Part shown: positions 1 to 10,851 of the stretch, one piece after another
Layout of the letters: each line of letters begins with the position of its first letter
Numbering within the stretch: the stretch's first letter is position 1
NCBI GenBank assembly: GCA_022560025.1
Contig: JAFISE010000011.1
Span: forward strand, 62,001-126,000
Length of the DNA stretch: 64,000 bases
Reading direction: 5' to 3'
Origin: Stagonosporopsis chrysanthemi
Lineage: Eukaryota > Ascomycota > Dothideomycetes > Pleosporales > Didymellaceae
Position numbers and translations under genes: made by a program
Notes under the pieces: generated by a model
What the model saw: the letters and a program-made list of their open reading frames with translations, nothing else
Told to the model about the DNA's origin: nothing
The model's database searches: none

Positions 1-3000
1 CTCCGGTAGGTGCGAGATCCATGCCCATCAGCCTGGCGCCCGAGAGCTCCTCGGCAGAGCAACCGCGACCCTTCCAGAGGTACACCTTGCCGGCCACGGT
101 AGAGATGAGAAATACAAACGCAGAGCAGAAACTCTTTAGCGCAAAGTCGACCTCGTCAAAGGTAAGGTGACCCAGGTGACGGCGACCACACAGCATGAAC
201 TGTTTTGACGCTGGGTTAGACCCGCGCCTAGTGATGGCAATGCCTCCAAGAGCGTCGAAAAAGTGAGGTGGCTCATTGCCCTGGCGAATTACGAGCAGCT
301 TTGCTTGGTTCTGCTTCGCATGATTACGTGCGAACAGTTGCGCATCTTCTATGTTCGATTCAGCAACACCGTTGCCTGCCCAAAGGTAAACAACAGTGTT
401 CTTGACGCCCTTGGAATCGCTGTAGACATGTGTGCAGATGTACATTGAGTCCTGGAAGAGTACGTGCTGTTCATGCGGCGCGATCGATAGTATCTTGCCA
501 TCGCCCGTGACCTCATGGATCTCTTGTCTCTGCGTTCGTATCTTACCAGCTGGGCCAAGGTCGAATGGCGGCGAGTGCAGCACATGCACAGTGTCGATGG
601 TTTCTGGTAGCTGACCTTCGGTCATAGGAGCCTCATCGAAGAACTCAGCGAACATTCCGTCATGTTTTGGCACATGTGGTGCAGGTGGTGACTTAGGTGT
701 ATCCGGCTGGGGCCTGTCTGCACTCCTGGGTGGTGACATTGGCAGATCTTTGGAAAATCGAGGGCTAGACTCTCGCGAGCGTGATGCTGCGCTGCTGGCA
801 AAACCACCAAACCCACCAAGGCTGAAGCTCAGACCTGTAGGCTTGGTCTTCGGCTGTAGAGGCGCAGGCGGAAGAGGCTTCGAAGAAAGAGACTCTGGTC
901 GGACTGGAGACTCGGGCTTTGATTGCTTCTCAGACTCAAGAGACCGAACTAGGCCAGCGTCTTTCATTGCAGCCTTCTCGTCTGCCTTTGTGGGAAGTTT
1001 GATTGGCGACTTTGTTCGGAGTGGGGCGGGCGAGGAAGGTTCGGATTGTTGACCCCATAAAGCTGTGGCAGCTTTCACAGAGGAAAATCCTGACTTCTGA
1101 GGGGAAGGTTCGTCTTTCTTGACAGGAGGAATCTCGGCATTGGGAGCAGATATTTCTTTCGGCACAACCGGCTTTGGGGACTCCTTTACTGGAGGCGTAG
1201 GCAACGGCCTTGAGAACCTGGACAAAGTGGCTGAAGGAGGTGGCGACGGCGATGCAGGCTTTGGTGACTTTAGCGACGATGAGATCGATGGCGATCGTAC
1301 TGAGTCTGCCTCAGATGATTTTTGTGCGGTGCTATAGGATCCGGACGATATTCTCTCAGACTTCTTCGGTACAGCTGGTGATGTCGCCATCTTCGGGGTT
1401 ACAACGGACTCTGGCCTGGGAGATTGTTTCGGCATGCTTGGCGTACCGGAGATCCTATTCAATTCGATTGACGATGGTTTCTTGGCCACCTCTGGTGTTG
1501 GCGACTGTTTGGGTGTACCGGACGCTCTCCTGTTGAGTTCAATCGAAGACGGCTTCTTTGCTACCTCTGGCGTAGGCGACTGTTTTGAGATGCTTGGTGA
1601 GCCGGAAATCTTCCTGTTCAACTCAATTGACGATGGCTTGTTGGCCACCTCCGGTGTGGGTGCCTTGTCAAATTTTGCTGAAATTTGACGCGGTTTGGCT
1701 GCTGTTACAGGCTTGTCTCCAATGGATTGTCTAGCAGAGCCACTACTTGCTGAGGGCTGCTCTGATGTTCCGTTAGCTTTGGGTGATTCAGAGCTAGGAA
1801 GGACCTGATTCGGCTTGACCAGTGGGGCAGGAGCAACAGTGGCATTCACCTTCTCAGGAGCTTTCTCCGGTTCGGTGGTTGACTTCTTTGCTGCCGGTGT
1901 TCGTCGCTTCGGTCCACGCGCTCGTCCTTTGGTCATGTGATTCAACTCTGGAGCAGGCCCTGACGACTCTGTCTGAGCAGGTCTAGGGGGAGATGTTTCG
2001 CCAACACTTGATGTCGACTTCTCCGTTGCCAGCGGGGGTGGGCCACGAGCTAACATTCCAGCCAAGGCAGGGTTGAATCGATCGGCCAGTTTGTTGATCT
2101 TGCCACTGTCTTTCTTTGCAAACAGGGGGGCCGGTGATGTGGGCTTGTCATCCTTCAAGTCAAGATTAGGGCGTTCGACCCCTCGCAGACTCTTCTTCCT
2201 GGCCAGTGCTTCCGGAACAGATTTCTTCTCCTCTTCCTTTGGAATGAGGGGAAACTTCGATATGCTCTTAGATCGATCTAGTCGTCCGCGAATGGCAATA
2301 GCTTCGGGTACTTCGGCAGGCTTAGATATGCTCTCTGATCGCTTGAGTGCCGTTCCTTCCTCCTGAGCTTTCTCAAGCATCGATGACCTCTTCTCTTTCA
2401 AACTCTCTCGAAATTCATCACGACGTACAGTAGGTTTCGGTCCGCCAGTGACATTTAGAGCGTTCTTGCCGCCCACAATATTGGCTTTCAACACGTCAGG
2501 CGCGACAAAGTTCTTGGTCTCTGCCTTTCTCAGTTTGCCAAAGACATTTTGTAGTTCTGACTGCGCTGCACTCGGGGTCTTCGGGCTGTCAGGAGACGGC
2601 ACGTGCCGCGACTTCAGACCTGCGCGGAAATCCTTTTTGGGTGGAGTATCTGGCTTCGCTTTGACAGCAGGCGGAAAGCGCGATAGTACTGATTTTGTTG
2701 GGGCTGGCGATGACGTGACTTCTTCGTCCTTCTTTTGAGGCTCTATCGGTGTCTCTGGCTCGGCGTTGACGGGTTCGGCGTTGACAGGCTCAACCTTGAG
2801 AGGTTCGGATTTCGTGGGTCCGACCTTGACAGGCTCCAGCTCCTCGGCGGGCTCCAGCTTCTCGACGGGCTTCAGCTTCTCGGCGGGCTTCAGCTTCTCG
2901 ATAGGTTTCAGCTTCTCGACAGGCTTGAGCGTCTCGATAGCTTTTAGCTTCTCGACGGGCTTGAGCGTCTCGACAGGCTTGAAATCCTCGACCTCCTTCG

Positions 3001-4842
3001 ATTTGTCTAATGGTTTCACCTCTTCTTTGAGAGGTGATGAAGGTCGAAGTTCCGCAGCTGGCTCCAGTGATGGAGTGGTCTGCGACTGCTTCGGCTCCTC
3101 TTTCGCAAATGGGTCGAATTTCGAAGAGTCCAGCTTCAGAGCATCTAACTTTGGAGATTCAAGCTTAAGGAACTCCAGCTTTGGTGAGTCGACAGGCGTC
3201 TTACGAAGTCCTACCGGCCTCAGCTGAACATCCTTAAGAGGTGAAGCCGGCCGCGACTCCAGCTTCTCTCCAAAGGGAGTTCCCAGTGGACTTCCCTTGC
3301 CAAGGTCAAAGCTTCCACGTTGCTGCTTAGCACGACTGAGCTCAGCCATCCATGCGGGTTGCTGTGGGGACGCTGGAGCCATCAGCTTGGGCGATTCGGG
3401 TTTGTTCAGCGCATTCTCGAGCCAGCTCGACTTGTTCGGGTTCCACTTCTTGGAAGGAGAGGATGGCCGATCTCCGTCTTCGCCGTGATCTTTGTTGCTG
3501 AATGTGGAGTGGACTGACTTGCTGCGGCTGTGACGGGTTGGTATCATAGGCTTCACAGAGTCGTCTTTTGGTGCAACATCAATGCCAAGACCTCGCATTG
3601 TGATGTTACTGGAGCTGGACTGGGGGCGAGAGGGAGGCTCGTCCGCCGACTGCTCTCTGCTCAAGCTGGTCGGTCGCTCCATCTTGGACAGCGAGCCAAA
3701 GCCGGCCAGGGCACTCCCTCGGTTGCTTAACGTCAAGCTGTTCCTGTTCAGCGTCGGGGGCGTCTGCGTGCTCCATCTCTTGCTGACGCTGTCACCGCGC
3801 TTCATGCTCGCGCTCAAGACAAAGCTGCCCATGCCCTTGGTCGGAGACGCGGGTCGCTCGCGCTCTGGTGACATCCTCCCTTGCGTCGGCGACATGAATG
3901 GTTCGCGTGTTACCCCTGCATTGTCCCCACCTTCGCCCATAATCCCTTGTTCCGATGGCGGGGCAAATTTCTGCGAATCGAGGGTTGGAAGGGGTGATCG
4001 TGTCGCCGCCGTGTCCAGCTCGCCGCCTGACATGGATGTTGCGGCAGAGAAGCGGTTGCTCATGGCCGTGCTGCCGCGCATGGAGCCGCCTCTTGATGTG
4101 GGCCGACTCGATGGCGTGCTTTCTGTAGGCGGGCTGGCCAGCTCGAGCTCCTTGGTGGATGTTGTAGATTCTCTCGAGATGGTAGAGTCGCGGGACATGC
4201 CCGGAAGCTGTCGCCTGCCTGCTGACCCGCTGTCAGAGGCATTGTCATCCTCGTTTCTCCTGTATGCTGCCGCGCCCCTGCCACTCTCTGCCGACTGGCG
4301 GAAGTAGGCCGGATCTTTGGAGCCCAGTGAGGCTGCAATCTGGGTCCTCGAGAGCGGTCGTTCGGGCGAGGCCGGGGCGGAGGCCTCGCGGGAGCTGGGC
4401 CTGGCTGCCACGGACAAGGGCCTGCGCATGCTGCCAGACTGCGGGCGCTGCTTCCACGAGAGCGTGCCGGAGCGGCCCAATGCTGCCGCGCTCGTCGCGG
4501 GTTTCTGGGGCTCGCCGTCGTCGGCCGTGGGCGCGGTGCCGCTCGTCAATTGCTGCAGCGACTCCTCGCGGGCTGATGCCTCGTCGTGCTGCGGCGGGGG
4601 GCTCATCTCTCGCACCTGCTGCGATTTCGTGGGCGAGATGCTTCGCTGGCGTTCTAATCAAGTTAGCAAAGCACAGCACGAAAGGAAGCAGCCGACCCAC
4701 CAGCTCTACGCGCTAAGCGCTCACTGCGGTTTGCCATCAAATCGTCCTCAAGCTTCTTGACCCTCGCAGCGTCCTCTTGGTCCCGCTCGCCCAGCTGCCG
4801 GATGCGCGCCACGAACTCCTGCGGGTTAACTTCCTCGGACAT
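1..4842 (-). CDS. DUF4045/gelsolin-repeat protein (3' end missing)
   Basis: Two exons are visible: 4701–4842 and 1–4653, joined over a 47-bp intron (donor GTGGGT, branch GCTAAC, acceptor TTAG). The start gives MSEEVNPQEFVARIRQ, followed by a short charged helix. About 1,300 residues of low-complexity Ser/Pro/Lys-rich sequence follow, as in the fungal DUF4045 family, with two internal repeat blocks (KPVEKL-type hexads and three IELNR-type units). The part closest to the window edge becomes globular: GDGKILSIAPHEQ, then VYLWAGNGVAES, and SKQFMLCGRR leading to GKVYLWKGRGCSAEELSGAR. These are gelsolin-like repeats. Family knowledge suggests an actin-binding or severing-like role in the cytoskeleton. 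At least about 1,597 residues are present and the C-terminus lies beyond base 1. Confidence is high for the gene and family, lower for function. Confidence 0.88.
1437..1680 (-). repeat. In-frame triplicated PSSIELNR repeat
   Basis: Three tandem copies inside the DUF4045 coding region encode a unit like TPEVAKKPSSIELNR followed by SGTP or SGSP and a KQSP linker. Copies are about 60–80 nt apart and differ at single bases. This is a coding minisatellite in a disordered segment; copy number may vary among strains. Confidence 0.75.
2760..2990 (-). repeat. In-frame KPVEKL hexad repeat
   Basis: Roughly ten tandem hexads of the form KPxEKL (KPVEKL, KPIEKL, KPAEKL, KAIETL) are encoded by an 18-nt unit, seen on the + strand as cttcagcttctcgacggg variants. 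The strand of alternating Lys and Glu probably forms a charged, extended or helical linker within the DUF4045 protein. It is preceded by degenerate PVNAEP and PVKVGP units. Confidence 0.75.
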
Positions 4843-5303
4843 GGTGATGGGCGGCCGCAACCTCGCAGTAAGGACACCTGAAACACCGCTGGCAATGTGT
4901 ATGCGGGCAAGACAATAACACGTCGAGAATGAAACTGCACAGCAGTCAGGCACTCCCGGACGGATTCGAAGCTAGATGGTCGTTAAATTGCTTCGAGGGC
5001 TCGGTGCATGCTTGGCCTGAGCGTCCTGTCAGTCTCCCCGGATGTTTCGATGCTGCTTGAAACGCAGGCCTGCTCGATCAGGGGGACGCACGCGGGGCAC
5101 AGTGGCAGATCGTTGAGAGCGTCACGGGCTGCCCAGCCGCGTGCAGGCAATGTTTGTTTATGTATATTTGCACCACGCTGATGTCCCCACACTTGTCTGA
5201 GCAGTTGGGCCGGCCGGTCTATGTCAAAATCACCGCTATCCGGATTTAGCTTGTAGCCAGCCTGTGCCCCTTGCAGCCAACCAATGCAGTACCTGACACG
5301 TCC
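4843..5303. other. Intergenic, promoter side of DUF4045 gene
   Basis: About 460 bp between the start of the DUF4045/gelsolin gene and the stop of the ARL2-like gene, both on the minus strand. I see no open frame with coding character and no repeat. It presumably carries the ARL2 3' end and the DUF4045 promoter. Confidence 0.6.
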
Positions 5304-6107
5304 TCAGTACAGGAACAGGCGAGCCTTTGCGTCCTGTACCACCCACTGAAGCCCTTCCTGCAGATTCTGCCCGGTCATGGCGCTGCAGCTCATGATTGTC
5401 CACTTGTGTGTCTTGATGGCATCGAGCCCAAGTCCCTGCGTGCTGTCAGAATCATTGGCCTAGCAACCCGTCCCAACACCAACGCCAGCACCCACCTCGC
5501 GCACTTCGTCCTCGCCCATGGCGCCGGGAATATCGCTCTTGTTCTTGAACACTAGCAGACTCGCGCCTGATAGTCGCTGCTGATTTCAGCCTGTGTTGAT
5601 CAACATGTCCACGGCTTCTGGTTACGCACCTCTTCGAGCAGCAGCCCTGCCAGCTCATGCCGACAATCGCCTACGCGCTCACGGTCGGTGGCGTCGACTA
5701 CCCAGATGAGCGTGTCCGTCTTCTCAAAATAATTCTTCCAGTACGTGCGCAGCGTCTTCTGGCCACCGACATCCCCTGAGAAATCAGTCGATGCATGCTG
5801 TATGGAGTCCGACAGGTACAGTACATATGTTTAGTTTATAACTTTGCTGTCAGTATCCTTATCATCAACCAAGTTAGCGCAGACGTACCCATCGTAGTCG
5901 ATCGTCTTGATGATAAAGCCCAATGTGGGGCTGACGCTGTTCACATCTTCGTTCATGATCTTCTTCACAATTGTTGTCTTGCCTGCATTGTCCAGGCCGC
6001 TTCTGCAGTCAGTTTTCGGAACCTTTATCAGCATTCAACCGTACGCACAGCATCAGGATGCGCATCTCCTTATCCTTCAACCGCGCTTTTCGTAGTATCG
6101 ACAGCAT
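5304..6107 (-). CDS. ARL2: ARL2-type small GTPase
   Basis: Six exons can be placed: 6049–6107, 5889–5999, 5825–5841, 5630–5775, 5496–5576 and 5304–5435, giving 181 residues. All phases agree and the product matches the whole length of ARL2/Cin4 GTPases. Visible motifs are the P-loop GLDNAGKT (residues 21–28), switch I SPTLGF, KLNIWDVGGQ (switch II), the NKSD guanine-specificity motif and SCSA. The usual ANKxD is KNKSD here. The second residue is Leu, so the ARF-type N-myristoylation glycine is absent. Known role of the family: cofactor-D/tubulin folding and microtubule function, cytosolic. The third exon is only 17 nt and supplies YKLNI. Intron 1 ends in CAGAAG; only the distal AAG gives the canonical LGLDNAG. 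Confidence 0.9.
5825..5841 (-). other. 17-nt micro-exon of ARL2-like gene
   Basis: Between a GTACGT donor at 5888 and a CAAAG acceptor, the 17 nt complete a split GG|T codon and end in a split T|GG codon, giving G-Y-K-L-N-I-W-D. A GTACTG donor follows immediately and the next acceptor is TCTCAG at 5776. Without this exon the invariant segment before DVGGQ is lost, so the family alignment supports it strongly. Confidence 0.88.
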
Positions 6108-6815
6108 CTTGATGTGTCTGGTTTTGATGTCTTGTTTGCTGCCTACCAAACAATAATCCTCGAGACTCGGGTGGAGCTGCCTCTCGGCAAATGTTGCCTC
6201 AACAACTCCTGAGTCTTACATCAAGGAACAGTATTAACACCACAGGAGATCTTGACAAACGTAGAATCAATTCCTACGGCGAGGATGCTGAATACATGCT
6301 GAATAGATAAACAGCTGCCGCAGGAACATGCTCTCCCTGACATGCTAGGTGGTCAGCTACATTCAAACTTGATCCGTCATGATCGTCAGTCACACGCTCT
6401 TTGAACATGATGGCGGAATCAATACGCTTTGCGGCTCCCCGAGATCTCCAATCTACATGTTGAGCTGTAGGGCGCAGTTCAGCCTCTAGCAGACCATGGC
6501 ATCTCAAGATAAGCAGTACCCTCGATAACCGCTCGTCTTTCATTCTTGCTCTCTATAGTCTGATGGGCGACGACAATGATGCTACAATGAGAAACTAAGA
6601 TCACAGTATTGAGGTCATCTATTAGAATGTACGGGTTGTGCAAGGCTACAATGTTTCTCTTACTACCTTTAGGCACTCACTCAGATAATTCCGCAGCACA
6701 CGTTCGCTCAGTCTTCGCTGCCTCTGAATCTCTCATTGACCTGTAACTCATATCTCTACTCCTCGGTTAGTCATTTCCTTGCTCTGGCAACTTTACGTGG
6801 TCGTGCCTGCCTGTC
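6108..6815. other. Intergenic region, divergent promoter
   Basis: About 700 bp separate the divergently transcribed ARL2-like (minus) and GNAT-like (plus) genes. The sequence has no convincing open frame or repeat and probably holds both promoters and 5' leaders. Confidence 0.55.
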
Positions 6816-9195
6816 ATGGCTCACTCCGCGCTATGCTCTCGCATGGACATGCTCCCAGTTGCAACAACAACACCCGACACCTCAATGGCTCTGAAGCCAA
6901 GTAACCCGAGAAATCCCGATGATTGGTTGACTTGGCAGCAAAAGGAAGATTTTGGAGCCGGAAAGGTAGGTGAGAGCGAGGTGTGCGCCTTGTTGCCTGT
7001 TTCACCGTTTCTCTCGCTTTGACAGGACCCCTTCTCATTCGTCGACGCCCCAATATCAATACTGACTCACTTAGCAACCCAAATAAGGTAGACCCAAACG
7101 CAGAGCTGCTGAGTCTGCAGCTACAAAGGTCGAGCTTCCCTCAAAGCCGACTGGGCCAACCAACCACGCCTCGACCGCTGAGCAGTGCAACGCGCTGCCT
7201 CCAAGCGTCCAATCGAAGGCACACGCCAAGGCACTCTCACGGGTGTCACCTCACTACAGCAAGCAGTCTGCCGATGCCAATCCTGCACCTCAACGACAAG
7301 GTCAAGTCAACACTGCGGGACAACCTCACACGAACTGCAAAAAACGCAAGGCTCGCGCTGCGAAGTCTGCAAGAATGACTACTCAAAACCCAGGTCCCTC
7401 CATCCCACCACATTTGCGCAAGCGCGCCGCAGCAACTACACAGCCAAAAGCTGATGTGAGGCTTGGAGACTGCATCGCTGTCGCCACCCCGCCAGCGTCA
7501 GACAAGTCCCCAGTCGAGCAGCCTGTCCAACCCGAGCCGTCCATTCACCCTGAGAAGTCCACTCAGTAAGTCACACTACACACTGCACAGTCCGCGTCTA
7601 TCTTGCTTACACAGAGTAGCGATCAAGTGGTGGTTCAAGAGGAGGCACCACCTACCCCAGCAACAACAGTTGAAGAGCCCCAGCAGAAGACTGGCGGATG
7701 GGAAGGCTGGGATCATCCCATATCAGACGACCAACTAGCACCTCCAAAGCGAAAGGAAAACCCCCGTTGGCCGAGACCATCCAGGCCCCCTAAGCATGTC
7801 TGGCCGAAAGCGCGCGACATTCCAAGGAATGCATTGAACGGGAGCCAAAGTGACGGTGGGGTGACCTTCAAGTCTAACAGCGATGGAGATCCAGCATATG
7901 ACGTAAAGAAGTTGATGGATTGGAACGGTGACTGGCTGCCCCCACCAGAAGAATGGGCTGCCCGCAAAGGTTTTACTCATCGTCACTTCGGTCAGGTTAT
8001 CGAGAAATGGGCGGACGGACATAGCCGAAACTGCACGGCTCCCATAAATATTGACTCACCAGACTTTTCGGGCGTACAGACACCTGGTGGAGAGTGGCTG
8101 AACAAAGACCTAGTGCCTCGATACTGGCTCCATGATCTCATTGATAATGCTGCCCCTCGTAAGTTCTGGGAGGAGGAGTTTCCGCAGCGTGCACCTGCTC
8201 CCCTGAGCGACGTCGACATCATGGAGCATCCGCCATATTGGGAGCGATGGGAACAGGGCGAACCTCAGAACTGTTTCATGACGACTTTGGTGGTTCCAGA
8301 GACAAGGATTGATATGAACAACCACGACAACGAAATACAGAGTCGGTTCGCCATGCGATCTGTCACTGAGCGACTGGCGATAATCAAGGAGCTGCAGGCG
8401 AACAAGAAGCGTCGTGAGGAGGCAAGGCGCAATCGGCCAGTCGCAGTTCCCGTGCACGAAGGAGCGCAATTGCCTGACAGGCGTTTGAAGCCAAAAACCA
8501 ACCTCTACCTTCGCCCTGTTCAGCCCGCTGACGTGCGTGGCATCACGGTAAGCTCGCAATTTTCTTGTGCAGCTCGGGCTGATTCTGAATAGATCATCTA
8601 CAACCATTACGTAAGGAACACAGTACATGCGGTTGAAATCGAAGAACAGACTGAGGCACAAATCAGCACTTGGATTGATGCTATCGTCCAAGCAGGTCTC
8701 CCGTGTCTTGTTGCAATCGCCAAACGCAATCAGCGCAAAGGGCCGCAAGGCTACGTGAGCGAGACCATCATCGGCTTCATTCATCTTGAGGAGTACGCAG
8801 GTCTCTCTACCATGTATCGGTACACATTTGAACTTGCTCTCTACGTCCACCCCGGTTATATTCGACAAGGCGTGGGCAAATGTCTGCTTGATCAGCTCAT
8901 GTACCTGTCACACACGGGATACAACAAGAAGGGCGGCTTCGAGTGGGTCAACGACTTTGAGTACCTCAAGAGTGGGAAGTGTCGCACCATCAAGACGATT
9001 CTTGCGAGTGCCCACTTCGAGCATGGTGAAGATGTCGAGTGGATGGCAGAGTATCTCGGAGAGTTTGGATTCAGGAAGGCGGGTCGCTTCTCTCACGTTG
9101 GACACAAAGTTGGGAAAGTCATCGACAAGACTTGGTTCCAAGTCCAAACATCCGAAGTGATCGAGGATAAGGGTGTTCCTCCGGTTCAAGCTTGA
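6816..9195 (+). CDS. GNAT-fold N-acetyltransferase-like protein
   Basis: The C-terminal exons are clear: up to 7565, 7617–8547 and 8593–9195, with introns of 51 bp (GTAAGT…ACAGAG) and 45 bp (GTAAGC…AATAG). The last ~200 residues form a GNAT domain: LPCLVAIAKRN, GYVSETIIGFIHLEEY, then ELALYVHPGYIRQGVGKCLL, where RQGVGK is the acetyl-CoA pyrophosphate-binding Q/RxxGxG/A motif, and a late YLGEFGF segment. The ~350 residues before it are proline- and basic-rich with GGWEGWDHP and VPRYWLHDLID segments. The first exon probably begins at 6816 (MAHSALCSRM, donor GTAGGT at 6966), but the frame must shift before about 7206 and that junction is unresolved. An alternative start is the ATG at 7375. The substrate is unknown. 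Confidence 0.75.
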
Positions 9196-9594
9196 GGCTT
9201 CCACTAGCACAAGTGGTAAGTAAAAACCTTTGGGTGCTGCGCGCATTCTTACATTTACAGATTTCTCACCATAGCCGCGCATCAACCCTTGGGGCAGATG
9301 TCGGCAGATCGAGGATACAGCAATTGGATCCTTAGCACAACTCGTACACGAAAAGTTTCTTGTTTAGATTTCCTCCCGGTGATCTTTTGCAAAAGGCCTC
9401 CCTTGGTTTTCCCCTCACTGTGTTTCCTGCGAAACGCGACCGTGCTTACGAACATGGCACCCTGGGGTGCATGGAACTGAGCACATATGCAACACCATCA
9501 ACGATAGCAGAATCGATTTTCATTCAACAGTTCTTATAATATCCCTTCATTCGTGAAATCATCCTGCGGACACCCAATATCCACAAACCCTCAT
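9196..9594. other. Intergenic, convergent 3' ends
   Basis: About 400 bp between the stop of the plus-strand GNAT-like gene and the stop of the minus-strand small acidic protein gene. Nothing coding or repetitive is evident; it should contain two polyadenylation regions. Confidence 0.55.
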
Positions 9595-10079
9595 TCATTT
9601 CTCATCATCCGCAAATCCCCACCGCCCCGTCTGATCCAGCCCCAGCGGATTGGCCCCCGTCTGCTCCTTCCCCGCAATGCTCTCTGGCTTGCTCTCGTAG
9701 CTGTCTTTGTTTTCTCCGCCCAACAGTTCGCTGCGCTCGTGCTTCTCACCCATCAGCGGGCCCAGCGCGGGCCGTGTTGTGCCGCCGAGAGCATTGCCCA
9801 GCGGTCCCGTGAGGCCTTTTTCGAGGGGTGCGCCGATGGGGCGCAGGGCGGTGCCGAGGACGTTACCTGAGGTTGTCAATGGGCGGTTTTCCAGGTGGAA
9901 GGGAAAGATGGGGAGAGATTGTGGTGTAGTGGAGGGTTAGATGGGAGACGAGACGTACCAACGGGATCGCCAATTTTGCTCAACAGGCCCTTGGGCGCCT
10001 CGTCCTGCTCCTCCTCCTGCGTCTCGGTCGGGATGTGGTCGCCGCCCTTGGGCTGCTCGGTGGGCTTGTCGTCGGCCAT
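9595..10079 (-). CDS. Small acidic hypothetical protein, 130 aa
   Basis: Exons 9959–10079 and 9595–9866 join over a 92-bp intron (GTACGT…CTCAG), giving 130 residues with a consistent phase. The product starts MADDKPTEQPKGGDHIP, continues with an acidic stretch (ETQEEEQDEAPKG), then a Gly/Pro-rich stretch (DPVGNVLGTALRPIGAP, PLGNALGGTTRPALGPL) and a charged tail ending FADDEK. There is no signal peptide or membrane segment. The composition and short length resemble small conserved fungal proteins of unknown function that sit around repeated LGG/LGN turns. I do not recognise a function. Start choice: the longer in-frame start 14 codons upstream lacks the acidic conserved beginning. Confidence 0.7.
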
Positions 10080-10851
10080 GTTTTGCTGGTATATCCTCTC
10101 ACAAGACTTGGACGTCTTCAAAGTTCAATCGTACGTAGTGGAAGTAGTCGTCGTTTAATCAATCAACGAGTCGCGAGTCAAAGTTGAAGAATGCAGGTAC
10201 TATCCCTCCTTTTCTTTTCTTATTACAAGATATACGTACGCTCTCCCACGTGTGTACCCACGGCGCGTAAGACAGGTTTCGACGTCGCACAGCTTCGCCG
10301 TGACGTCAGGCCTCCCCCTCTCCCGATCGCAGCAGCGGGACGTTTGCGCTAGCCCAAACAGCAGCTCTCCGACACCCCGACACCCCGACCCCCCATTATT
10401 CACGCCAGAGACAGCACCGTCCAGACCAGCGCTCTCGGGTACCGGCAGCCGCAGGAGCGCGCCGACCTCCACGGCGTTGCTTTAGTGGAGCGCTGGCACG
10501 CCTTGGAGCGCCTTGGTTGCCCGTCCACGGCGCAAAGGAGCGCAGACGGCCCTTCTTACGCCACCTGTTTTCGACGCCTCTTGGGGCGTTTTGCCAGAAG
10601 GGGTAGGTTGCTGGTGTTTTTGCGGGCCGTCTGGGTTATTTTGGGGGTTCGCCTGATGCTGGACGGCGATGTGGGAAGGGTGGTGTGGATGCTGATGCTG
10701 TGGGGCGTTGGGGGGTGCAGAGATATAAAGGGGGCGGAGAGTGGGCGATTTGTTTGTATGAGAAAGCAGAGGGTATCATTGTGTTTGTTTGTCGTGTGCT
10801 AACGATCTCGCTGTATCTGGTTTTGGACAACAGGAGATGCTATGCATCAGC
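10080..10851. other. Intergenic, promoter of small acidic gene
   Basis: 770 bp between the stop of the Wdr8-like gene and the start of the small acidic protein gene, both minus strand. A short run of cgacacccc units lies near 10370–10395. Otherwise it is G/T-rich toward the Wdr8 end with no supported gene. Confidence 0.5.

Noticed and set aside
4950..4985. Possible tRNA B-box (gattcgaagc)
   Set aside because: It lacks the GGTTC/GAACC complement, an A-box at the right distance and a cloverleaf.
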